Assembly (NCBI RefSeq): GCF_048569485.1
Contig: NC_134356.1
Coordinates: 532,282,556 to 532,346,555, forward strand
Reading direction: 5' to 3'
DNA: 64,000 nucleotides
From: Anomaloglossus baeobatrachus
Lineage: Eukaryota > Chordata > Amphibia > Anura > Aromobatidae
The notes beneath the pieces were generated by a model that was not told where the DNA came from, ran no database searches, and was given only the letters and a program-made list of their open reading frames with translations. Every line of letters begins with the position of its first letter. Within the stretch, counting starts at the first letter, position 1. The position numbers were made by a program, and so were the translations under genes. This document shows, one piece after another, positions 53,613 through 64,000 of this stretch.

Positions 53613-56233
53613 TGTTACAAGGGGACTGGCAGATCAGAATAAGGTGGTAAATATCTTAATCACCAGTCGGGGCCCACCGTGCTCCAGATGACAAAGGAGC
53701 TGCTGGCAACCCGAAGGTTAGGCAGAGAATACAGAGCTGGGTGGCTCAGTGGAGACTTGGGAACCGGTCACGTGTGTAGGGACATGTCAGACCGGACGAC
53801 AACCCAGTTAGCGTTTTGGTGTAACCTGGCGCTACACCGACCACGTGTGCAGGGAACACGTTAGGCCGGGTGGTGACCAGGTAGCGCTGACCGGAAGACC
53901 GCCATGAAAGCGCACAGTCTGCCACGTGTGTAGGACACGTCAGGCCGAGCGGTCCTCTGATTAGCGTTTCTGGTCACCTCTCCACTGGCCACGTGTGTGA
54001 AGGACACGTCAGACCAGGTGTTCACACCAGTAGTTTTGACTGGGAAGCCAAAGAGGATAGTAGGGTTCACACACCCAGCCCAGGAACTCCCTGTTAATGC
54101 CACAGGGGTCTTGCGGTATGCTGTCCGTGCGTGTAGGGGGCACAACTGGACAGGTGGTGAAGCAGCCACAGCCCAGTTAAACTCCACTGGGCTGCACTAG
54201 CAGGACTGGACTATAGGAGGTGGAAGCCCGGTGCCTGACCCTAACGTGCTGAGCCACGGGTGTCTTGGCGTGACAAGCACCGGATGCCTAACTGTTACGA
54301 GGGGGACCCGGGGAAGCGTGCCAAGATGGGAAATGGACAGCTTCCGCCGGTCAAGGTCCACTGTGCGGTGTAAGGGACCGCCGCTATGGTGGTTGAAGAG
54401 TGAGCGGGTTGCTGCTAGCGATCGTCTGTAATGTCACAGACGATCTATGTACACCGATCTGCCCTAACCCGTGAGGGTTGTATGGCAGGGATCTCACAGC
54501 TTGGTGTACCTGTTGCACGGGGAAGCACAGAGGTGCCCACGCACGTGTGCCAGTGGAAGTCACGAGAATATGGCACGAGGGTAGCACAGAGGTGCCCACG
54601 CACGTGTGCTTTCAATAACCAGGTGAGTCCGGTGGAGGCTTGAGGAGCTCACCTGGGACAGGAACACGGCCTGTTGAAGGGGATACTGCCGGAGCAGCAA
54701 GGCAGGAACACGGCCTGCAAACGAGGTACTGCCTAAGCAGCAAGGGCAAAGCCCACAGAAGACAGTAATGCCTGAGCAGTGGCGTGGCAGCACGCTGCCA
54801 GACATCCAAACATAGAAGGACGGTCGCGCACCGCCATGATGGCAGGGGGAGCTTTTAAGGAGGTGTAGCTCCACCCAAGGGCGGGCGCGAGACGGGAGTG
54901 ACCCAATCAGGGTTCGTGACGTCCTGGCCCAGCCAGTCAGGATTCAGCACATCACCAGCCTCGTCATGGGGCCGTGTGATATCAGTGAGCGAATCAGAAG
55001 ACGTCACGTGGAGCACATGCTCATCTTCCTGCCTCTGGGTCATAAAGGCGGGATCCTCGGTTTCACAATGTGCAGAGACATGGGAAGTCTTGCTGCTTCC
55101 CTGAGCATCTATTCTTTGCACACTGCGCAACCTCCCAGAGCCTCTGTGATGCTGAGCAGGAGAGCTCGTGGCAGGCAAGGGATGGGAGACCGCTCCATTC
55201 CTTGCAAGGGGAGAACCACTAGGTGTCACCCTTCTGCTGAATCTCTGAGGCAACTCCTGCAGACTGCACAGTCTCCCAGACCTTTGGCACTGCTGAGCAG
55301 GAGGGCTCGTGGCAGATAAGGAATGGGGGACCACCTCATTCCTTGCAACAAGAGAGCCACGACGTGTAACACCTAACCCTACTTTCCACTTCCAAACAAA
55401 GGCTTATGCCGCAATGGGCTCTAACATGGAGGTGTGCTCTGTCTGAGCATAGGTGAAGACTGCGCACCTCCATGTTGTCTCCAGCCCCTTTTATAACCAG
55501 GGTCCGCCCCAAACCCAGGGTGGACAACAATGACACCTCCTGGGGCCCATTGTGGAGTGCCACATCATCAGTGATGTCACCAGCAGCCTATCCGGAACCG
55601 CCACGTCACTGATGACCTCATGGAAGCCACACCCCAAACACCTCACCAGTCATCATCTGACGACCAATGGTGAGGTGCCAGGTCATAGGGGCGGGCCTCC
55701 GCGAGCCAGTTCGGAGTGGCCACGTCATCAGGACACCTGATGCCCTCTGCCCTATCAGGGCCTGCCACCTCACGAACATGCCCAGTGAGGTCCTTACCGG
55801 ACCTAGCCTCTGATGTACTAAGTGCCTGAGCATGCTCAGTAGCCCAAACAACAGACTCAGAAATCAGACTATCTGCCTGAGCATGCTCAGTAGGCACAAC
55901 AAAGGACTTAGACATGGCACGAAGTCCAAGTACCTGTGCAAAGAGGCTTTTTGCACCAAGTGTAGGAGCATGCTCAGTACCCTGAAACGAGGACTTAGAC
56001 TCAGAAATGGCACTATCAGGCTGAGCATGCTCACTAGGCAAAACATTGGACTTGGGCTCTGGCTGAGAAAATCGGAACACGCATGCGCACTAGCCACCTC
56101 TCCACACTTAGACGTGGAGGAGCAAGCAGCCAGCTGGACAACCCGAGGCATGGCCAAAAACGGCGACCGGCGCCAGGGCAGAACTGGAACTGCACCAGGC
56201 AGCTTGCGGCTAAGGCGGCACTGATCCGTAACA
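53613..56233 (-). repeat. 3' LTR of the Ty3 element
   Basis: 2621 bp, of which 1079 bp are a nested solo LTR. It aligns along its length with 57600-59701 ('gactggcagatcag', 'ctgagcatgctcagtag' repeats). Repeated 'gagcatgctcagta' phrases occupy the part 55820-56040. Confidence 0.8.
54293..55371. mobile_element. Solo LTR nested in the 3' LTR
   Basis: TGTTAC...GTAACA ends, flanked by cctaac (54287-54292, 55372-55377). Absent from the other LTR, which shows the empty site at about 58267-58275 (cgcctaaccctac). Two internal phrases ('gctgagcaggag', 'attccttgcaa') are repeated. Orientation not fixed. Confidence 0.8.
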
Positions 56234-57599
56234 GTACCTCCTTCTCTAGCGGCTCCCCCACTCGGAGGGTTTGTAGTCGCCACAGGTACCACTGTGCGAC
56301 GGGCGGGAAATGGAGTGGGAGCTACAAAACTCGCTACACCGCATAATCTCCCCTGATGACCACTCAATATGTGGAGAATGCTGCTTCAGCCAAGGCATGC
56401 CCAGCAGATTATCATCTGCACCCTTAGGGAGAACCTAGAGTGAAATGGCCTCCCAATGCAATGGGCACCGTCCGGTGGTGAATTAACTTGGGTAAAAAGG
56501 ACCCATCCACCACGCGGACTCTCACTGGTCATGGCATTTGCACCAGCAGGATGGCATGCCGCTGTGGAAAAGAGGAGGAGATAACATTACCCCCAGCCCC
56601 TGTGTCCACACGTGCCCATGTGGACCAGGTTGACCCCTTAAAGGATATGGACACAGGAAATGTCACCCTAATGGATGACGCCTGGTCCAGTCTAGCACCA
56701 GTTATAATCACCGATAGCGGTCGCTTAACCTAACGCTTTGGGCAACGGTTGGCATAATGACCAAACTGCCCACAAGTGAAACAGGAAGTACACTTGAGAC
56801 TCGATGGCCTAGCTTCACCAACCCTAGAGATGTCCATAGGAACAGGGATGGCCTCTAAGGGAGGTGCTGTGGGAGAGACCACCTCAGTGGCTGAACTACC
56901 CCCTGACCTGCACTCCAGCTGACGTTTCGAGTGTCACAGGTCAGTCCGGGTGGCCAGTGTCATAAGACCCTCAAGGGAGGTTGGTACCTCATGGGACGCT
57001 AACGCATGCTTGACATGCGAGGCCAACGCCTTCCAAAAAAGTGGAATGAGTGTCCTATCTGACCACCCTAATTCTGCTGCAAGTGTCCTGAACCTTACAG
57101 CATACTGACTCGAGGAGGTACACCCCTGCTCCAAAGTAAGTAGCTGCAGAGCCGAGTCATGAGCGACCTGAGGCCCCAGGAACACTTGCCACATGGACTC
57201 CAATAACTCATCGGAGTCCTAAACTACGGGGTCGTTCCTCTCCCACAATGGTGTAGCCCACTCCAGTGCTATATCAGAGAGCAAGGAGATGATAAACCCC
57301 ACCTTCGACCTCCCTGTAGGGAACCGTGCAGCCATCAGCTTTAGATGGATTGAGCACTGGATCACGAATCCCCTACATACCTTGCTGTCCCCCGAAAACT
57401 TATTGGGCACTGAGAGGTGAGGAAGGGGTGGAGTGGGCTTGGTGGTAGACACCATTGTGGCCGCTCGAGCCACCACATCATTCATATCAGCAGCAAGAGC
57501 AGACTGCACCAGAGACCTCACTCTGGCCTCAAGCTGCTGTATGAACTGACATAGCTTCTGTATCTCCGCCATGCCAGCCAGACCCTGGTGCAGTCTTAC
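56234..57599 (-). pseudogene. gag: Ty3 gag and protease fossil
   Basis: Minus strand from about 57572: MAEIQKLCQFIQQLEARV, then PNKFSGDSKVCRGFVIQCSI and KVGFIISLLSDIALEWATPL, the Sushi-type gag from which the mammalian RTL/PEG10 genes derive. It goes on with a second helical stretch, a CCHC knuckle (CFTCGQFGHYANRCPK, about 56785-56740) and a DTGAGGNVI protease motif (about 56610). Broken; fossil. Confidence 0.85.
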
Positions 57600-59701
57600 T
57601 GTTACGGCGGGACTGGCAGATCAGGATAAGGTGGAAAATATCCCAATTGCCAGTCGGGGCCCTCCATGCTCCAGATGACAAAGGAACTGCTGCTATCCCG
57701 AAAATTAGGCAGAGAATTCAGAGCTGGGTGGCTCAGTGGAGCATTGGGAACCGGTCACGTGTGTAGGGACATGTCAGACCAGACGACAACCCAGTTAGCG
57801 TTTTGGTGTACCTGACGCTACACCAACCACGTGTGCAGGGAACACGTTAGGCTGGGTGGTGACCAGGTAGCGTTGACTGGAAGACCGCCGCGAAAGCACC
57901 CTGTCGGCCACGTGTGTAGGACACGTCAGGCCGAGCGGTCCTCTGATTAGCGTTTCTGGTCACCTCTCGACTGGCCTCGTGAAGGACACGTCAGACCAGG
58001 TGATCACACCAGTAGCGTTGACTGGGAAGCCAAAGAGGATAACAGGGTCCACACACCCAGCCCAGGAACTCCCTGTTAATGCCACAGGGGTCCTGGGGTA
58101 TGGTGTCCGTGTATAGGGGGCACAACCGGACAGGTGGTGCACCAGCAGCAGCCCAGTTAAACTCCACTGGGCTGCACTAGCAGGACTGGACTGTAGGAGG
58201 TGGAAGCCTAGCGCCTGACCCTAACATGTTGAGCCACGGGTGTCTTGGCGTGAGAAGCACCGGACGCCTAACCCTACCTACTGCTTAACAAACAAATGCT
58301 TATGCTGCAAAGAGCTCTAACATGGAGGTGTTCTCTGTCTGAGCATAGGTGAAGACTGCGCACCTCCATGTTGTCTCCAGCCCCTTTTATAATCTGGGTC
58401 CGCCCCAAACCCAGGGTGGACCACAATGGCACCTTCTGGGGCCAATTGTGGAGTGCCACATCATCAGTGACGGCACCAGCAGCCTATCCGGAACCGCCAC
58501 GTCACTGATGACCTCATGAAAGTCACACCCCAAACACCTCACCAGTCATTGTCTGACGACCAATGGTGAGGTGCCAGGTCATAGGGGCGGGCCTCCACGA
58601 GCCAGTCCGGAGTGGGCACGTCATCAGGATACCTGATGCCCTCTGCCCTATCAGGTCCTACCACCTCACGCACATGCCCAGTGAGGTCCTTACCGGACCT
58701 AGCCTCTCATGTACTAAGTGCCTGAGCATGCTCAGTAGTCCGAACAACAGTCTCAGAAATTAGACTATCTGCCTAAGCATGCTCAGTAGGCACAACACAG
58801 GACTTAGACACTGCACGAAGTCAAAGTACCTGTGCAAAGAGACTTTTCGCACTAAGTGTAGGAGCATGCTCAGTAGCCTGAACCGAGGACTTGGCCTCAA
58901 AAATGGCACTATTAGGCTGAGCATGCTCACTAGGCGAAACATTGGACTTAGGCTCTGGCTGTGGTAAATCGGCACACGCATGCTCACTAGCCGCCTCTCC
59001 ACACTTAGGCGGGCTTTGCACACTACGACATCGCAGGTGTGATGTCGGTGGGGTCAAATTGAAAGTGACGCACATCCGGCATCGCATGCGACATCGTAGT
59101 GTGTAAAGCCTAGATGATACGATTAACGAGCGCAAAATTGTCGTAATCGTATCATCGGTGCAGCGTCGGCGTAATCCATAATTACGCTGACGCGACGGTC
59201 CGATGTTGTTCTTCGCTCCTGCAGCAGCACACATCGTGTGTGAAGTCGCAGGAGCGAGGAACATCTCCTACCGGCGTCACCGCGGCTTCCGTAGGATATG
59301 CGGAAGGAAGGAGGTGTTTACATCCTGCTCATCTCCGCCCCTCCACCGCTATTGGCCACCTGCCGTGTGACGTCGCTATGACGCCGGACGACCCTTCCCC
59401 TTAGGAAGGAGGCGGTTCGCCGGCCAGAGCGACGGTCGCAGGGCAGGTGAGTGCATGTGAAGCTGGTGTAGCGATAATTTTCGCTACGCCAGCTATCACA
59501 CGATATCGTACCTGCGACGGGGGCGGGGACTATCGCGTGCGACATCGCAGCATCGGCTTGCGATGTCGCAACGTGCAAAGCCGCCCTTAGACGTGGAGGA
59601 GCAAGCAGCCAGCTGGACGACCCGAGGCACGGACAAAAACGGCTGCCGGCGCCTGGGCAGAACTGCAACCGCACCAGGCAGCTTGCGGCCGATTCGTAAC
59701 A
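57600..59701 (-). repeat. 5' LTR of the Ty3 element
   Basis: 2102 bp including a 577-bp MITE. Ends TGTTAC and GTAACA. Several percent different from the other LTR by eye, so the insertion is not recent. Confidence 0.8.
59009..59585. mobile_element. Non-autonomous DNA transposon in the 5' LTR
   Basis: Ends with imperfect inverted repeats 'gcgggctttgcacactacga' and the complement of 'cgcaacgtgcaaagccgcc'; flanked by cttag (59004-59008 and 59586-59590); absent from the other LTR (empty site near 56107). No ORF. Confidence 0.75.
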
Positions 59702-59900
59702 ACGTCACCGTCTAGAGTGCTAGTATCTAGAAGGATACAAGGACTGGTACAATGAGGAGATGATGGAGGAGCCCCAACCCTGCACATCTCCAGGTATCTC
59801 CAGTATGAGGATGACCCCAGAGAGATGTCACTCTCCTCCTCCTCCTCCACAGGATCCTCAGCTTTTGGATCCGGATAAAGATCTGAACAATATTAATTCT
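59702..59900 (+). pseudogene. KRAB-type zinc-finger retrocopy, 3' part
   Basis: Continues after the Ty3 element with the codons for TV, then, after a change that removes the FSMEEW core, YLEG-like codons, DWYNEEMMEEPQPCTSPG, MRMTPERCHSPPPPPQDPQL and LLDPDKDLNNINSP. It stops at the 225-bp duplication, well before any zinc-finger exon, and without a poly(A) run. Confidence 0.65.
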
Positions 59901-60125
59901 CCAGTTAGAGGGATAATAAAAGTTTGTTATTCTGTTCATTTATCTAAGAATATATTTTTTCACCCCATCGCTCGACACGCCTGTTAAAACTTCTTAACCA
60001 TTCTACTCTTATCACTCCTGAGGGATTAGCGGCAGGAGCAGCTCTGGGTTTTGTCCTAATTTTTTGTGTAGTTGGCTGGAGGACCTGCAATTACCTGGTA
60101 ACCTGGGAGCCACACGCTAGGATCT
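59901..60125 (+). repeat. Right copy of the 225-bp duplication
   Basis: Counterpart of 53031-53255; PLE-2 continues after it. Confidence 0.85.
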
Positions 60126-60355
60126 TTGGTGACGCACTTCCAATATAGTCCGGTCGGTCATGTGATACTACCTGGAAGTACTGTGCGAGCGTCAGCAATG
60201 GAGACCAGCGGTGTCCGGATCCCTCCAGCAAGCAAGCCTCAACTGGGGTTGTGCAGGCATGCACAACCCCAATAGGTGAGTTTCCACTTTGCCCATAATT
60301 TTTATTCCACCTACCACCAGGTATTTTCACAGTGCGCTCCCTTTGTTCATTTCCT
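60126..60355 (+). other. PLE-2 3' end
   Basis: GC-rich, then a hairpin (ggggttgtgc/gcacaacccc, 60244-60271) and an AT-rich stretch to the DIRS target duplication. No ORF. Confidence 0.5.
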
Positions 60356-63300
60356 ATATCCTCTTCATACCCTACCTAGATGACTTCTTACTGGTAGGGA
60401 AATCAAAACCAAGCTGCAGAGATGCGACAGGTAAGGTCTTGGATATTTTAGTAGATCTCGGCTTGCTTATAAATATGGAAATATCTATAGCCGACTTCAA
60501 ACAAATACAAATCCTTGTATTATATCCTCAGTTCTGATATTGTCCTGGCGTGTGTGGCATCTGCTACACACGCTGGGACCTGGGCTGACCTTTTATCCGT
60601 AGTTGCCTCTTGCAGCAACATGGAAGCAGTTATATATAGGTTACAGGTATGTGTGCTTCAGTATATGGTTCTGCTTTTAAATTTTATCTAGGATGCTGCA
60701 TGGCACATGAAATACATAATATAGAGTAGGACCCCCTATCGAGATTTGCCGTGAAGTGGCAGGGGTGGCTCAAAGAATTAATCAATTATTTTCTAAAAAT
60801 TTCATTTTTTTTATTATAGTACAGTTGGAATAAATCCGTGAATTTGCACTTTTATATGATTCACGCCAGAAATCATTCCTTCCAGAAGAATAAAATAGGC
60901 AAACTAGGGGAATTGATACGGAAACTGATAATTGAGCCACTTACCACTCTCAGAAGGGCAATGTTAGCCCTTGGGTCCCTAACATCCTGTATCCCTGCAG
61001 TTACCTGTGCCAGAAGCCATTTTTGGAAGCTCCAATGGGAAGTCTTGAGGGAAATGGAAGTCAGTGGAAGGCTAGACAGGAAGATTTCCATCTCCCAGAC
61101 CACCATGGAATCAGTGCATTGGTGGCTAGAAAGAGACCGCCCCTGGTTCCATGGAGATAAAAGACCCCATTATTATTACGACAGAAACAACAGAAACAAG
61201 CCTTTGGGGGTGGGGTGCTCACACTGGGAAGAAAGTCCTTCAGGGCAAATAGTCACAAAAGTTAACTCAGGTTTTCTTTATCAGCCATAAAAATGGCACT
61301 CAGGCGAGTCTTGCAGGACCTATCAGGACACCATATAAAAGTCCTATTAGACAATAAAACAGCAGTGACCTATGTAAACAAGCAGGGGGGCACGAGATCC
61401 GGGAAACTCATGGAAGTAGCAGAAGAGATATTGGCCCTGGCTGAAACAAATTTTCTGTCACTGTCAGCAGATTTTCTGAAAGTCAGAGAAAATACAAGAG
61501 CCGATTTTCTCAGCCGTCATCAGTTAAGTAAGTACGATCGGTCTTTAGATCCAGAGATATTCAACAGGATCGCTCACAGATGGGGCAGGCTGGTTATAGA
61601 TCTATTTGCTGATCAGACAAACAGGAAAACCAGTAGATTTATTTTCTCTAAACTTGCAGGACTCCCCTGAGGGATGACCTGTTCTATAAATGGCCCAGGG
61701 GTTTGGTCTTTCCACCCATCTTGATAATCTCGGTGGTCCTAAGGAAGATTTGGACGGATCAAGCAGAAGCAATACTAATAGCTCCGTTTTGGCCTAGAAG
61801 TACATGGTTTACTGGGCTTCACCTGATGTCTATAGAGGACCCATAGGTTCTTCCGGAGGTGCCAGGCTTACTATCCCGTCCAACATACCAATCTGAAGAA
61901 TCTTCACTTAAGCATGACGTTTGAGCAGCAGCTCTCAAAATCTAGGGAGTTTTCTGATAATCTAATAACCACATAAATGGGGAGTAGAAAAAAGATCACT
62001 ACTAACATTTATGGTAGGGCGTGATGAAAGTTTTTAGATTTCTCAGGAACCAATCTGTTTTAGGGAAAGCCAGTGCCTTGGTCAGCTATCCTGCAATTCC
62101 TATAGAAGGGGTGAGAAATGGGGTTAAGTTTAAGTACACTAAAGGTCCACATCTTAGCATTGAGTGGTTTTTTTTGACTGTAAGGTTGCGGATCACCCAT
62201 GGGTGGTAAGGTTTGTTAAAGCAGTACCCAAACTTCGTTTACCCCCCTGGGATCAAAATCTGGTTTTGAGAGCTTTAACCAGAGCTCCATTTGAGCCCTT
62301 GCAGAATGCACAGTCATGACACTAACCCTCAAGACCGCACTTTTGGTAGTTCTTACATCAGCAAGGGCAATAGGGAAGCTGCAGACTATCTTGGTAAACC
62401 AACCCTGTACATAGATACTTTTGGATACGGTGATCCTTAGACCTGATCCAGCCTTTTTACCAAAGGTAGTCTCTACGTTCCACAGGTCCCAAGAGATAGT
62501 GCTTCCTTCCTTTTGTGAGACGAAGAAAGAATTTCACACCCTGGATTTTAGGAAGTGTTTGTTACAATACCTAGAGGTAACCAAAAAATTTGGGAAATCT
62601 ACCACTCTTTTTGTTCTTGTTCAGGGTCCCAGTAAAGGCCAGGTGGCATCAAAAGGGGTTTTTATCCAGATGGGTCAATTCGGGGATCACTCTGGCATAT
62701 AAATCAGGGGATCAGGAGTCTCATTTGAGCTTAAGGGTGCACTCCACCAGGGCCATCTCCACCTCTTCGGCTGAAAAGGATAACGCTTCTTTGGAACAGA
62801 TCTGTAAAGCTGCCACATGGTCTTCACCATCCACCTTTTTCAGGCATTATAGGTTGGAATTCGGTACAAATGATCTTTCCTTTGGAAGGAAGGTGCTACA
62901 GGCGGTCATCTCTCCCTAGGGGATTCCTTTATAATCTCTCCTGGGTGCTGTCGTGGGGAAGGGAAAAATTGGTATTACTTAGCAGTAATTAGATTTTCCA
63001 GAGCCATGACTGCACCCTCTATTTTTCCTCCCCTCTTTCTGTTCTTATTTACCTTTGGTGTTGGCCCTTTGTCACTAGTGTGGAGTTTTTCCTTTTGTCC
63101 ACGGGTGTTGCAACCCCCCCCCTCCCAAAACTGGTAGATACGAAAGTGGCCTATATGTCAATCATGCATATCACGGAACTGATCTTCTCATTGCTGAGGT
63201 ATGTATATTAATATGTCATACTAACTAAACCGAATCCTCTCATGCTCTGTAAATCACTGAAGCATATAGAGAGGCTCCACCTTTTAAAGCTGTAGGTTTC

Positions 63301-63360
63301 CTGTCCTTTGTGGTGGGTGGACCCTCTCCTGGGTGCTGACGTGGCTCTGGAAACAAGACA
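60356..63360 (+). mobile_element. DIRS fossil, piece 3 (RT, RNase H, tyrosine recombinase, tail)
   Basis: It resumes with the RT box YPTLDDFLLVGKS (about 60370), then RNase H (KVLLDNKTAVTYVNKQGG, about 61336; SADFLKVRENTRADFLSR, about 61466) and, further on, a tyrosine recombinase whose C-terminal part reads LRVHSTRAISTSSAE (about 62730) and EQICKAATWSSPSTFFRHY. The tail (62940-63360) repeats 'cctgggtgctg(t/a)cgtgg' and its inverse ('ccatgactgcaccc'), as expected for DIRS internal complementary repeats. Several breaks. Confidence 0.85.
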
Positions 63361-63930
63361 GTAAATTAAAACATGTACTATCCAATCAAGTTAAATTTAT
63401 TTCCAAAAAAGCTCCCAATTTGGTAACATGCTTTCACCAAGTTTATTTCAGAGGAAGATAACCAAAAATCACTTACATGGCTGCATGTCAAAGGATTGTT
63501 TCGATGTGGTTATCATATCTGCACTTGTAATAATGTTATTGTAGGAGATACATTCACATCTAGTGTAACAAACTTCACATATAATAAAAAAATATATCAA
63601 CTGCAACACTACTTATGTGATCTATTGAATTACAATAATATGCAACCTGCAATATGTGGGTTGCACTCCTGGTCCATTAAAAAAAATGCATACGCATACA
63701 TTTATCGGATGCGGCTAAAAAAATGACATTTAATTGTTAATCAGCGTCAAAACATTTTTCTATTGTTAATGGTGGAAATGTAGACTCCTGCAAAGTTACA
63801 GCTTTTGAGAAAGTCCACCTCTCTGTGAGGGGAGGAGACCATAGACAGCTACTCCTCAACATGGAATCGTGGTAGATTTTTCTACTTCAAACCAGATCAC
63901 CCACGGGTCTTAATTTAAGACACAACTTAA
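63361..63930 (+). pseudogene. PLE-8 fragment: linker and GIY-YIG domain
   Basis: Encodes MSKGLFRCGYHICTC (Cys-rich linker), VGDTFTSSVTNFTYN, then GIY-YIG-like residues (LQYVG-type at about 63640) and, in other frames, SKHFSIVNGGNVDS and KVTAFEKVHLSVRGGD. This is a distinct PLE family from the others in the window. 5'-truncated and decayed. Confidence 0.65.
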
Positions 63931-63959
63931 TTTACCAATATCTATATATATAATTGCCT

Positions 63960-64000
63960 TATTCTGTCTGTCTGTCTGTCTATCTGTCTGTCCGTCTTGC
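63960..64000 (+). repeat. (TCTG)n microsatellite
   Basis: Repeats of tctg from 63963 to the end of the window, preceded by 'tatatatataattgccttat'. It may belong to a further repeat that continues outside the window. Confidence 0.8.

Larger units (their letters stand above)
53613..59701 (-). mobile_element. Ty3/Gypsy (Sushi-like) LTR retrotransposon fossil
   Basis: Two LTRs with ends TGTTAC...GTAACA (53613-56233 and 57600-59701) bracket a 1.4 kb internal part read on the minus strand: gag, a CCHC knuckle and a protease-like motif; a purine-rich tract lies beside the 3' LTR (near 56240). The internal part is far too short for a whole element, so it is broken. A second LTR element left a solo LTR in one LTR (54293-55371) and a MITE entered the other (59009-59585). 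It inserted into the KRAB retrocopy. Confidence 0.85.
17049..60355 (+). mobile_element. PLE-2: 5'-truncated PLE hosting most of the window's insertions
   Basis: PLE-2 proper is found at 17049-17894, 40482-40961, 42525-42750, 47157-47242, 51870-53255 and 60126-60355. It begins in RT (truncated), proceeds to the GIY-YIG domain and a 3' region with a hammerhead-like motif (52992-53030) and AATAAA at 53044. Insertions in it: PLE-3 (with PLE-5, PLE-6 and a Tc1 inside), a Tc1, PLE-7, a TTAA element, a MITE and a KRAB retrocopy hit by a Ty3 element. The flanks are 15-bp duplications of the DIRS target. Confidence 0.8.

Noticed and set aside
54855-56367. Minus- and plus-strand ORFs of 75-167 codons in the Ty3 LTR
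   Set aside because: They lie in LTR sequence with internal repeats; the same peptides recur in the other LTR. No known domain.
1-64000. tRNA, rRNA or host protein-coding exons
   Set aside because: None recognised by eye; no cloverleaf with A and B boxes was found, though a dedicated tRNA search could not be run.

Overview
The window looks like gene-poor, repeat-packed DNA from an amphibian, most likely a frog or toad. This rests on the mix of Penelope-like elements (PLEs) with hammerhead-like motifs, a DIRS element whose first ORF resembles the LAP2alpha/DIRS gag family, Tc1-like transposons, a Sushi-like Ty3 element and a retrocopy of a frog-type KRAB zinc-finger transcript. I see no intact host gene, tRNA, rRNA or CRISPR array. 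Almost every long reading frame belongs to a mobile element.

Layout. 1-4100 is a broken class III (ERV-L-like) retrovirus fossil. From 4100 to about 63360 the backbone is one DIRS fossil in three pieces (about 4100-4838, 15944-17048, 60356-63360). Piece 1 is parted from piece 2 by an 11.1 kb PLE (PLE-1, 16-bp target duplication). Piece 2 is parted from piece 3 by a 43.3 kb nest (PLE-2, 15-bp duplication). PLE-2 holds PLE-3 (17895-40481), a 4.4 kb PLE-7 (42750-47156), a Tc1 (40962-42524), a 4.6 kb TTAA element (47243-51869), a 'ttataagacgc' MITE, and a KRAB retrocopy that was itself split by a Ty3 element (53613-59701). PLE-3 holds a minus-strand PLE 3' module and PLE-5. PLE-5 holds the youngest element, PLE-6 (23631-32861), and a second Tc1 (36005-37652). 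PLE-1 carries a solo LTR, a truncated PLE-1b, a TTAA MITE and a hAT MITE. A PLE-8 fragment and (TCTG)n end the window.

How the parts work. The PLEs encode an N-terminal domain with a PRGLR...KFxRDxxDY signature, a reverse transcriptase and a GIY-YIG endonuclease. Their 3' regions follow a common plan: a promoter-like stretch with a TATA box, a hammerhead-like motif, a tail and AATAAA. PLE-6 looks whole. A 3.07 kb upstream copy of its 3' end (pLTR) supplies promoter and ribozyme to two overlapping ORFs in a -1 relation. PLE-6 and PLE-7 both have a canonical slippery heptamer in the right frame of that overlap, which suggests that a -1 ribosomal frameshift makes a fused polyprotein. I consider this the most interesting candidate. 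Next are two size classes of target duplication (14-16 bp against 225-515 bp) and the fold-back 5' ends of the PLEs.
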